Below are positions 1-5,364 of a stretch of 5,877 nucleotides of DNA, in pieces (the first letter of the stretch is position 1; each line of letters opens with the position of its first letter). The notes under the pieces were generated by a model that saw only the letters and a list, made by a program, of their open reading frames with translations, made no database searches and was not told where the DNA came from. The DNA is from Thermomicrobiales bacterium (GTDB taxonomy: Bacteria > Chloroflexota > Chloroflexia > Thermomicrobiales > UBA6265): positions 1 through 5,877 of the forward strand of contig JAICJJ010000204.1 in the NCBI GenBank assembly GCA_025928535.1, read 5' to 3'. A program made the translations under genes and the position numbers.

Positions 1-104
1 CGCATGCCCAGCACGGCAGGGAACAGTGTCGCATCGGCGCCGACGCCTGCCGCCGCTGCGAGCAGGCCTGCAGCGCGTTGCTCGCTCAACTGCTGGTAGC
101 CTAA
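1..104 (+). CDS. Four-helix-bundle copper-binding protein (DUF326/Csp-like), C-terminal end only
   Basis: The gene is cut by the left window edge; codons run in frame from base 3 to the TAA at 102-104, leaving 33 visible residues. They contain cysteines at visible positions 9, 16, 19 and 23 (C-x6-C-x2-C-x3-C) in a short amphipathic stretch reading CRIGADACRRCEQACSALLA. This matches the last helix of the small cysteine-rich DUF326 family, which includes the copper-storage proteins Csp1/Csp3. In that family cysteines line the core of a four-helix bundle and bind many Cu(I) ions. Copper storage or detoxification is therefore inferred from family knowledge. Whether the protein has a Tat signal (exported Csp1 type) or is cytosolic cannot be seen. 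It is convergent with the membrane-protein gene at 376-1125, with the inverted repeat at 204-386 between them. The main uncertainty is the short visible length. Confidence 0.62.
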   Translation, partial: HAQHGREQCRIGADACRRCEQACSALLAQLLVA

Positions 105-203
105 CGTCTCGGAGCGGGGTTCGGAGCCGCCGTTCCCCGCCGCTGTGCCGCTGCGCAAGCGCGGCCGGGCGGCGTCCCCCAAACCGGAGCACGGCCTGAG
201 TCG

Positions 204-386
204 GGTTCCCAGAACGCTCCAGCCTGTTGAAAAAAGCAGCGTATCGGCCGATTAGGATCGCGCGGTCGCCAAGTGTGCTCAGATTTGCCCAGGCTCAATC
301 CCGCGGCACCGGGGCGTCACGGCATGGGCAGGGGCATTTGTCCCCTCCGAAGGAGTTTTTCAACAGGCTGGGGCGTTATCGGAACC
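204..386. repeat. Imperfect 31-bp inverted repeat enclosing about 120 bp: MITE or IS remnant candidate
   Basis: Positions 204-234 and 356-386 are inverted copies, with 28 of 31 positions paired by my hand alignment. Mismatches fall at 210/380, 212/378 and 218/372. The inner 16 bp (219-234 and 356-371), core CAGCCTGTTGAAAAA, are perfect. The total span is 183 bp. The enclosed 121 bp carry no coding frame I can recognise. Size, matched ends and lack of a gene fit a miniature inverted-repeat element or a collapsed insertion sequence. I found no convincing target-site duplication and cannot name an IS family. The right arm runs into the 3' end of the minus-strand membrane-protein gene and supplies its TAA and last codons. 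An alternative role is a structured spacer between two convergent genes. Confidence 0.6.
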
Positions 387-1125
387 GCAGGCGTCCTCGC
401 CGGGCGTCGTTCGCCCCCCCAGCGCTGGCCGTTGGGCGGCCAGCCGGCGCGCCCCGTCGCCAGGCCAGCCAACCAGCGCCGAGCAACCAGATCGCGCCTG
501 GTGCGACGGCGCCGATCGCCAGCCCTTCGCCGATCGTCGACGCCGCGACGAAGAGCAACGCGCCCCCGACCAGCCACAGCATTCCGCCGAGCAGGCCGAG
601 GCCGCACAACCACCGCGGATATTCGGCGGAGACCAGCATGGCGGCGGCAAGCACCGCGACGGCGAGGCCGAAGAGCGTCTGGAACGCAAACGAGGTGGCG
701 CGCACGACCCGCAAGATCATGTCGGCTTGCAGCAGCGCCATCTGCCGCGCGCTTGCGTCCGGCGCCGCGCGGTAGGCGTCGGCCAGGCCAGCCAGGACGA
801 AGCCGTCGATGGCGAAGCCGACGCCGAGCACCGCCCCGGCGGGCACGACGAGCGCCATCCCGAGCCGGCCGAGGACGGCGGCGCGCGGCGCGACGAGCAT
901 GCTCCCGAGCAGGGCCAGCCCCGCCGCGACGAGGGCGATGGCGACGATCGTCAGGATGTGCAGCGCGCGCCAGAACGGCCGCGTCGCCTCCGCCAGGTCA
1001 TGATGGCCCGTCCCCGGCAGGTCGCCATGGAGCCCGCCGAGCAGGAGCCAGGCGAGCGTGCCGACGACGAGCACGCCGCCGCCGAGCCGCTGGGCCATCG
1101 TCCGCATCGGGCCCATCCTGTCCAT
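376..1125 (-). CDS. Putative six-helix integral membrane protein, function unknown
   Basis: The 249-residue product is strongly hydrophobic. Likely membrane segments lie near residues 14-32, 54-78, 86-110, 143-166, 172-195 and 201-222. A short polar loop rich in His and Asp (about 33-48) follows the first segment, and a polar Ala/Arg-rich loop sits at 115-140. The tail (223-249) is Gly/Ala/Arg-rich and basic. I do not recognise the family; it has the general look of small DUF-type membrane proteins, and no catalytic motif is visible. The start at 1125 is favoured because a near-perfect Shine-Dalgarno sequence lies just upstream (1129-1137). In-frame ATGs also occur at codons 4, 7 and 10. The last codons and the TAA lie inside the inverted repeat at 356-386, so the original C-terminus may have been replaced. 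No link to the pigment genes can be shown. Confidence 0.72.
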   Translation of the reverse strand: MDRMGPMRTMAQRLGGGVLVVGTLAWLLLGGLHGDLPGTGHHDLAEATRPFWRALHILTIVAIALVAAGLALLGSMLVAPRAAVLGRLGMALVVPAGAVLGVGFAIDGFVLAGLADAYRAAPDASARQMALLQADMILRVVRATSFAFQTLFGLAVAVLAAAMLVSAEYPRWLCGLGLLGGMLWLVGGALLFVAASTIGEGLAIGAVAPGAIWLLGAGWLAWRRGAPAGRPTASAGGANDARRGRLRFR

Positions 1126-1128
1126 CCG

Positions 1129-1137
1129 ACCTCCTCC
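1129..1137 (-). promoter_or_regulatory. Strong ribosome binding site for the membrane-protein gene
   Basis: On the minus strand this reads GGAGGAGGT, complementary to the 16S rRNA 3' end. The GGAGG core (1133-1137) is 7 nt from the ATG at 1125. It decides the start among four clustered in-frame ATG codons. Confidence 0.75.
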
Positions 1138-1262
1138 GTCCGGCGCGATCTGGCGTAATCATGGTACCGGAACCAGCGACGTCTGGCGCGACAGGCGCGC
1201 TCGTGGGTCGGTGACCACATCGCGCGACCTATGGCGCACGGGCTTGGCCGCGCCGTTCCGCA

Positions 1263-1439
1263 TCATGTCCCCTTGCTCGCGATGGAGAGCAGGTGGGCGC
1301 TCAGGTCGAGGATGCTCGGATCGCCCGCGGTTTGCCGGATCACCACCAGCGGCTGCTGATGGACCACTGGATCCGCGTGCTGCATCCCCGTGGCGTCCCG
1401 CAGGTCGGGGACGATGCTCGTCCACGCCAGCAACCCCAT
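1263..1439 (-). pseudogene. 58-codon ORF, probable C-terminal remnant of an unidentified gene
   Basis: A minus-strand frame runs from ATG at 1439 to TGA at 1263-1265. Nearly every codon ends in G or C, as in the intact genes here, so it looks protein-coding rather than accidental. The product begins MGLLAWTSIVPDL and ends LLSIASKGT. I do not recognise it, and no motif or membrane segment stands out. The first five codons lie within the left arm of the 23-bp inverted repeat and are identical to the first five codons of crtB. An in-frame TGA sits two codons before the ATG. I infer that the outer part (below 1425) is the end of an older minus-strand gene whose front was lost in a rearrangement, with the start codon coming from the repeat. 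A genuine tiny gene is possible. The stop overlaps a following ATG (1264-1266) that opens a 35-codon frame of low credibility. Confidence 0.4.
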
Positions 1440-1658
1440 GGGTCACGAAGCCGTGCCGCCTTCGCCGGCTTCGCGGCGCCGCTGCTGCGTACGGCCGCTG
1501 CGTCGGAGGCGGCAGCGAACGCGGCGCTGGCGTCGACGATCGACAAACTGCGCGTCGCCATGTTTTGCGGCGGAGCCGGCACCCTGGCGCGGCTTCGCCA
1601 AGTGAATCGCGTCATCGACGGCGTGGGCGAGCGAGCGTGACCCATGGGGTTGCTGGCG
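1425..1658. repeat. Perfect 23-bp inverted repeat flanking 188 bp at the crtB start
   Basis: Positions 1425-1447 are the exact reverse complement of 1636-1658; the match stops abruptly on both sides. The shared core includes CCCATGGGGTTGCTGG. The right arm holds the fni-remnant stop (1638-1640), the crtB ATG (1644) and its first five codons. The left arm presents the same start region on the minus strand. The 188 bp between the arms is almost entirely the IPP-isomerase fragment. The simplest reading is an inverted duplication left by a rearrangement. A site-specific invertible segment is possible but unproven: no recombinase gene is in the window and no promoter is evident inside. Confidence 0.85.
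1446..1640 (+). pseudogene. fni: C-terminal remnant of type 2 isopentenyl-diphosphate isomerase (Fni/IDI-2)
   Basis: The frame ending at TGA 1638-1640 encodes about 64 residues that include GFAAPLLR and, further on, LRVAMFCGGAGTLARLRQ. Type 2 IPP isomerases end with a similar layout: a strand and helix around A-x-P-x-L, a long helix, then a segment like 'LRxAMFxxGAxxLAxLR'. The family is an FMN enzyme of about 340-360 residues that interconverts IPP and DMAPP. Only the last fifth or so is here, without the FMN and substrate sites, so it cannot be an active isomerase. Similarity begins right at the left arm of the 23-bp repeat. The frame stays open upstream to about 1293, but that sequence does not resemble the family. 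Its stop lies 3 nt before the crtB ATG, so it was probably once co-translated with crtB as a precursor-supply gene. The identification is from memory of the family pattern, not a search. Confidence 0.6.
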
Positions 1659-2576
1659 CAGCGAGCTGGTCTTCAAGCTCAGGCGTCACCTTGGCCAGGG
1701 GGTGAGCCCGCCGGCGGGATCGACTGGCGCGCCTGCGATCGGATCGCCCGCGCCCACGCGCGCACCTTCTACTTCGCCAGCCGCTTTCTGCCGCCGGCCC
1801 GGCGGCGCGCCATGCACGCGGCCTACGCGTATTGCCGCATCGCCGATGACCTCGCCGATCGCTCGTCCGACGCGGAGGCGGCGGCGCAGGCGTTGGACGA
1901 CTGGGAGCGGCAACTCGACGCCCCGATCGATCCGGTCGCCGTCGCGTTCGCTGCCGCCCGCCAGCGATACCGCGTGCCGGAAACGGCTGCACGCGACTTG
2001 CTGAGCGGCGTGCGCATGGATCTCGCGCCCCGCCGCTACGCGACCTGGGACGAACTGCGGCGCTATTGCTATCACGTCGCGGGCACCGTCGGCCTCATGG
2101 CCGCGCCGATTTTGGGGTGCCGGGATGAGAGCGCTTTGCCGCACGCGGTCGACCTCGGGATCGCGATGCAACTCACCAACATCCTGCGCGACGTTGGGGA
2201 AGATGCGCGCCGCGGTCGCCTCTACCTGCCGCTGGACGAGCTGCGGGCGTTCGGATGCGATCCGGACGCGGTCTTGCGCGGCCAACCGAACGGTCGCTTC
2301 GCCGACCTGCTCGCTTTCGAAATCACGCGCGCCCGCCGGCTCTATGCGGACGCATGGCAAGGACTCCCGGCATTGTCTCCGACCGGCCAGGTGACGACGA
2401 TTGCCGCCGGCCAACTCTACGCAACGATCTTGAACGCCATCGAGGAACAGGACTACGACGTCTTCAGCGGTCGGGCGTGCGTCCCGCTGACGCGGAAGCT
2501 CGGCGCGTTGCCGGGCATCGCCGCGGCGTTTGTCCGCCTTTGCTGGAGGTCGAGCGCGGCTGGAGGCGCGGCGTGA
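1644..2576 (+). CDS. crtB: Phytoene synthase (squalene/phytoene synthase family)
   Basis: The enzyme condenses two geranylgeranyl diphosphates to phytoene, the first committed carotenoid step, at the membrane surface and with Mg2+. The 310-residue length is normal for bacterial CrtB. Visible landmarks are the N-terminal ARTFYFASRFLPPARR (39-54), the first Asp-rich motif in YAYCRIADDLAD (61-72, Asp68/69/72), YCYHVAGTVGLM (141-152), and the second Asp-rich signature with QLTNILRDVGEDARRGRLYL (176-195, Asp183 and Asp187). These signatures separate it from unrelated prenyltransferases, and the carotenoid neighbours argue against squalene synthase. ATG 1644 is the only good in-frame start, but the ribosome site is weak. 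Translation may have been coupled to the fni stop 3 nt upstream. The first 26 residues are a low-complexity tail beyond the conserved domain, and the first five codons belong to the 23-bp repeat. It is convergent with crtI, with a 44-bp gap. Confidence 0.96.
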   Translation: MGLLAQRAGLQAQASPWPGGEPAGGIDWRACDRIARAHARTFYFASRFLPPARRRAMHAAYAYCRIADDLADRSSDAEAAAQALDDWERQLDAPIDPVAVAFAAARQRYRVPETAARDLLSGVRMDLAPRRYATWDELRRYCYHVAGTVGLMAAPILGCRDESALPHAVDLGIAMQLTNILRDVGEDARRGRLYLPLDELRAFGCDPDAVLRGQPNGRFADLLAFEITRARRLYADAWQGLPALSPTGQVTTIAAGQLYATILNAIEEQDYDVFSGRACVPLTRKLGALPGIAAAFVRLCWRSSAAGGAA

Positions 2577-2620
2577 TAATGCTTGCCCGCTCAAGCCGAG
2601 ACGCCCAGAACGAGCGCGAC

Positions 2621-4114
2621 TCAACCGTCGCCGATCAGCGCGGCGGCGATCTTGGCCGAGGAGAGCACGCCCGGCAATCCGGCGCCGGGGTGCGTGCCGG
2701 CTCCGACGAAATAGAGATTCGGCAACTCTTCCGAGCGGTTGTGCGGGCGGAAATAGGCCGATTGGGTCAGGATCGGCTCGAGCGCGAAGGCGGCGCCGAG
2801 ATAGCTGTTGAGGACGTCGCGAAAATGGCGAGGGTCGATCATCCGCTCGGTCGCCAGATGCCGCGACAGCTCGGGCAGATAGCGCTGCTCGAGAAAGGTC
2901 ATGATCCGGTCGCGATACGGCCGCGCCTCCCGTTCCCAGTCGATCCGAGCGCCGAGGTGCGGAACCGGCGCGAGCACGTAAAATGCTTCGCCGCCCGGCG
3001 GCGCCAGCGTCGCATCGGTCAGGGTCGGCATGTGCAGGTAGAGCGAAAAATCGTCCGCCAGCGCCTTGCGCTGGAAGATGTCGGTCAGCAAGCCCCGGTA
3101 GCGCGGTCCGAGGATGATGTTGTGATGGGCCAGCGCCGGTCCATCCGCGCCGCGGTACTGGCGATCCGTCCCGAAGTAGATGACGACCAGCGACATCGAA
3201 TGGCGCAGTCGCGCCAGCCGACGATTGGTGTATTTGCGCCGCGCCGCGGCCGGCAGCAGCCAGGCATAGGCGCCGGCGACATCGGCGTTGCAGACGACGA
3301 TGTCGGCCGGCAGCGTTGCGCCATCGGTCAACCGGACGCCGCTCGCCCGGCCGCCGCCGGTCAGGATTTCGCCGACCTCGGCGTTCAGCCGCAGTTCGCC
3401 GCCCAGTTCCGCCAGGAGCCGGACGAGCGCGTCGACGATCGCGCCGGTTCCGCCCATCGCATGCCAGACGCCCCATTGGCGCTCCAGATAATGGATCAGC
3501 GTGTAGATGCTCGTGGTCTGAAACGGATTGCCGCCGACCAGCAGGGGATGAAACGACAAGACCTGCCGCAGCCGCTCATCGCGAACGCGGCGAGCGACGA
3601 AGCCGTAGACCGAGCGAAACGCTTCCAGCCGAATCAGATCGGGCGCGATCTTGACCATGTCCCGCCGGCGCAAAAACGGCGCGTCCGCCAATTCGGTGAA
3701 GCCTTTGGCGAAGATGCGTTCGCTGGAGCGTACGAAGTCGCGGTAGCCGGCGACATCGCGCTCGCCGGCGCCAATCCGGCGGATCTCCTCCGTCATGCGC
3801 TCGGCGTCGCCGGTGTAGTCGAACTGTTCCCCATCCGCGAAAAAGATCCGATAGAAGGGATCAAGCGAAACCAGGGTGAAATAGTCGTCGGCGCGGCGGC
3901 CGGCCAGCGTGAAGAGCTCGGTGATCAGCCAAGGCGCGGTGATGACGGTCGGGCCGCCGTCGAAGGTGAAACCGTCTTGCCGATAGACGTAGGCGCGCCC
4001 GCCGGGCTGGTCGCGTTTTTCAATCACAATGACCTGATGACCGCCCGCCGCGAGCCGGATCGCCGCCGCCAGTCCGCCAAATCCGCTGCCGATGACGACG
4101 ATCCGCCTGGCCAT
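2621..4114 (-). CDS. crtI: Phytoene desaturase, bacterial CrtI type
   Basis: This FAD-dependent membrane-associated enzyme introduces double bonds into phytoene, typically four steps to lycopene; the number of steps cannot be read from sequence. The 497-residue length is typical. The N-terminus carries the dinucleotide-binding motif IVVIGSGFGGLAAA (5-18, GxGxxG at 9-14), then the ribose-binding acidic residue and EKRDQPGGRA (32-41), and DGGPTVIT (52-59). The C-terminus has EPILTQSAYFRPHNR (446-460) and the CrtI signature YFVGAGTHPGAGLPGVLSSA (468-487). The N-terminal GxGxxG motif is intact and no frameshift is seen. It reads opposite to crtB, ends 44 bp from it, and starts 80 bp from the cruG-like ATG in a divergent arrangement. 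The ATG at 4114 sits immediately before the FAD motif as usual; its ribosome binding site is weak. A related role (CrtD-like 3,4-desaturase or CrtN) is less likely given the adjacent crtB and the signature. Confidence 0.95.
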   Translation of the reverse strand: MARRIVVIGSGFGGLAAAIRLAAGGHQVIVIEKRDQPGGRAYVYRQDGFTFDGGPTVITAPWLITELFTLAGRRADDYFTLVSLDPFYRIFFADGEQFDYTGDAERMTEEIRRIGAGERDVAGYRDFVRSSERIFAKGFTELADAPFLRRRDMVKIAPDLIRLEAFRSVYGFVARRVRDERLRQVLSFHPLLVGGNPFQTTSIYTLIHYLERQWGVWHAMGGTGAIVDALVRLLAELGGELRLNAEVGEILTGGGRASGVRLTDGATLPADIVVCNADVAGAYAWLLPAAARRKYTNRRLARLRHSMSLVVIYFGTDRQYRGADGPALAHHNIILGPRYRGLLTDIFQRKALADDFSLYLHMPTLTDATLAPPGGEAFYVLAPVPHLGARIDWEREARPYRDRIMTFLEQRYLPELSRHLATERMIDPRHFRDVLNSYLGAAFALEPILTQSAYFRPHNRSEELPNLYFVGAGTHPGAGLPGVLSSAKIAAALIGDG

Positions 4115-4194
4115 GACCGCCCGATCCCGTTCCGCTCGCGGCGGGCGCTGACCGCCCGCGCGAATGCTAGGCGATCGCCCGTCGGGTGCGCGCC
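4115..4194. promoter_or_regulatory. Divergent crtI / cruG intergenic region with repeats
   Basis: This 80-bp gap must hold the start signals for crtI (leftward), and probably for the cruG-cruF pair (rightward) unless transcription arrives from elsewhere. It contains a 7-bp inverted repeat, GCGGGCG / CGCCCGC (4141-4147 and 4153-4159, 5-nt loop). The 10-mer TGACCGCCCG occurs twice in direct orientation (4114-4123 and 4149-4158), and a palindrome GGCGATCGCC lies at 4170-4179. I see no confident -35/-10 pair. An operator for a shared regulator is possible, but GC-rich background also yields such repeats. Confidence 0.35.
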
Positions 4195-5364
4195 ATGAGG
4201 CGCGCCTGGATTGGGCTGGCGCTGGGGCTGGCGCAGGCAGCGGCGGGCGTGCGAGTGGCGGCGCGGCTGGTCCGAACGGCGCGTGGCGCGAAGATCGCGC
4301 CGCGCGACCAGGCGGCGCCCGGCGAACGGGTGACCGTCATCGTGCCGGTCTTGAACGAGCGCGCCCGGGTTGGTCCCTGCCTGACCGGCCTGATCGCCCA
4401 GCCGAAAGAAGTGGCCGAGATTCTCGTCGTCGACGGCGGATCGACCGACGGCACGCAACGGTTCGTGACCGCGTTCGCCGCACGGGATCATCGCCTGCGG
4501 CTGGTCGACGCCGGCGCGGCGCCGCCCGGCGAAAATGGCAAAGCGTTTGGCTTGCAGGTCGGGCTCGACCGGGCCGATCCGGCGTCGGGGTGGATCTGGA
4601 CCGTCGACGCCGATGTGCGGCCGGTCCCGACGTTGGCGCGTTCGCTGCTCGCCCGGGCGCGCGAAACGAGCGCGGCGTCGGTGAGCGTCGCGCCGTCGCT
4701 GCTCCTGTCCGGCCGGGCCGAGGCGGTGGTCCATCCGGCGCTGCTGACGACGCTCGTCTATCGCTTCGGCATCCCCGGGCGGACGACGCGGCGGCTGGAC
4801 GAGGTCCAGGCCAACGGCCAATGCGCGCTCTACCGCCGCGCCCCACTCGAACGATCCGGCGGCTTCCGCGCCGCGCGGAGGTCGGTCTGCGAAGACGTCA
4901 CCGTGGCGCGGGCGCTGGCGGCCAATGGCTATGCGGTCGGCTTTCACGAGACCGGCGGGCTCGTTTCGGTCGCGATGTACGACGGCTGGCGCGAGGCCTG
5001 GGACAACTGGCCGCGCTCCTTGCCGCTGCGCGATCGCTACGCCGGTTGGTGGGGGTGGGTTGGGTTGGCCGAGATTGCGCTGGCGCAGGCGCTGCCGCTT
5101 CCACTTTTGGCGACGCTGGCGTGCCAGCGCGGGCGGTCCGGTCCGCTCCGGGCGCTCGTCGTCGTCAACGGCGCGCTGACGGCGATGCGCCTGGGCGTTC
5201 TGGCGGGAACCGCCCGCGCCTACCCGGCGCGGCCATGGACCTACTGGCTGTCGCCGCTTGCCGATCTGCCGGCCGCCATCCAACTCTGGCGTAGCGCTCT
5301 GCGGCGACGGCACGAATGGCGCGGCCGCGTCGTCGTTCGCGCTGATCGGAAGGACGTGGCATGA
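4195..5364 (+). CDS. cruG: Family 2 glycosyltransferase, CruG-like carotenoid glycosyltransferase
   Basis: This is an inverting GT-A enzyme expected to move a sugar from a nucleotide donor to a carotenoid hydroxyl at the membrane. With ATG 4195 it has 389 residues. Features in order are a hydrophobic N-terminal segment (4-26), VTVIVPVLNE (46-55), VVDGGSTDGT (78-87), the metal-binding DxD as DAD (138-140), NGQCALYRR (207-215), an ED pair (233-234) in the catalytic-base position, and WDNWPRSL (269-276). Hydrophobic C-terminal segments follow near 285-309, 318-338 and 347-365. Fold and motifs are clear; the substrate is inferred from context. Cyanobacterial CruG, the 2'-O-glycosyltransferase of myxoxanthophyll synthesis, is likewise paired with CruF. 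A GTG at 4186 is an alternative start, but ATG 4195 is better placed after a weak GTCGGG. The stop overlaps the cruF start by 4 nt (ATGA, 5361-5364), implying coupled translation. Confidence 0.85.
   Translation: MRRAWIGLALGLAQAAAGVRVAARLVRTARGAKIAPRDQAAPGERVTVIVPVLNERARVGPCLTGLIAQPKEVAEILVVDGGSTDGTQRFVTAFAARDHRLRLVDAGAAPPGENGKAFGLQVGLDRADPASGWIWTVDADVRPVPTLARSLLARARETSAASVSVAPSLLLSGRAEAVVHPALLTTLVYRFGIPGRTTRRLDEVQANGQCALYRRAPLERSGGFRAARRSVCEDVTVARALAANGYAVGFHETGGLVSVAMYDGWREAWDNWPRSLPLRDRYAGWWGWVGLAEIALAQALPLPLLATLACQRGRSGPLRALVVVNGALTAMRLGVLAGTARAYPARPWTYWLSPLADLPAAIQLWRSALRRRHEWRGRVVVRADRKDVA
5348..5354 (+). promoter_or_regulatory. Ribosome binding site of cruF
   Basis: GGAAGGA lies 6 nt upstream of the ATG at 5361, inside the last codons of the glycosyltransferase gene. 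Together with the ATGA overlap it fixes the cruF start and supports coupled translation. Confidence 0.7.

Noticed and set aside
105..203. GC-rich spacer after the copper-protein gene, with small stems such as GCTGCGC-AA-GCGCGGC.
   Set aside because: No T-tract, coding frame or RNA-gene pattern; nothing supportable.
331..360. Short hairpins GGGG-CATTTGT-CCCC and CTCC-GAA-GGAG, the second followed by five T, considered as a rho-independent terminator.
   Set aside because: The stems are only 4 bp, and the T run is part of the inverted-repeat arm. It is too weak to call a terminator.
1151..1165. The 15-mer TGGCGTAATCATGGT is identical to the start region of E. coli lacZ alpha found in common cloning vectors.
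   Set aside because: The match is only 15 bases and the flanks diverge at once, so vector contamination or chimerism is not supported. A vector screen of 1100-1450 would settle it.
1159..1266. A 35-codon minus-strand frame starting in an ATGA overlap with the 58-codon ORF.
   Set aside because: It is short, Arg-rich and unrecognised, with weaker codon bias toward its end. The overlap alone is not enough to call a gene.
2577..2620. 44-bp gap between the convergent crtB and crtI genes, checked for a shared terminator.
   Set aside because: No stem-loop with a T or A tract is visible.
1686..3476. Long open minus-strand frame (about 596 codons) antisense to crtB and overlapping crtI in another frame.
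   Set aside because: The product is Arg/Ala/Pro-rich with no recognisable domain, and it lies over two well-supported genes. GC-rich DNA produces such shadows.
2255..4198. Long open plus-strand frame (about 647 codons) antisense to crtI.
   Set aside because: The composition is low-complexity Arg/Gln/Asp/Ala, as expected from the complement of a GC-rich gene, and crtI carries all the family signatures.
4024..5313. Long minus-strand frame antisense to the glycosyltransferase.
   Set aside because: It is Arg/Pro/Gln-rich without motifs; the plus strand holds a clear GT2 enzyme.
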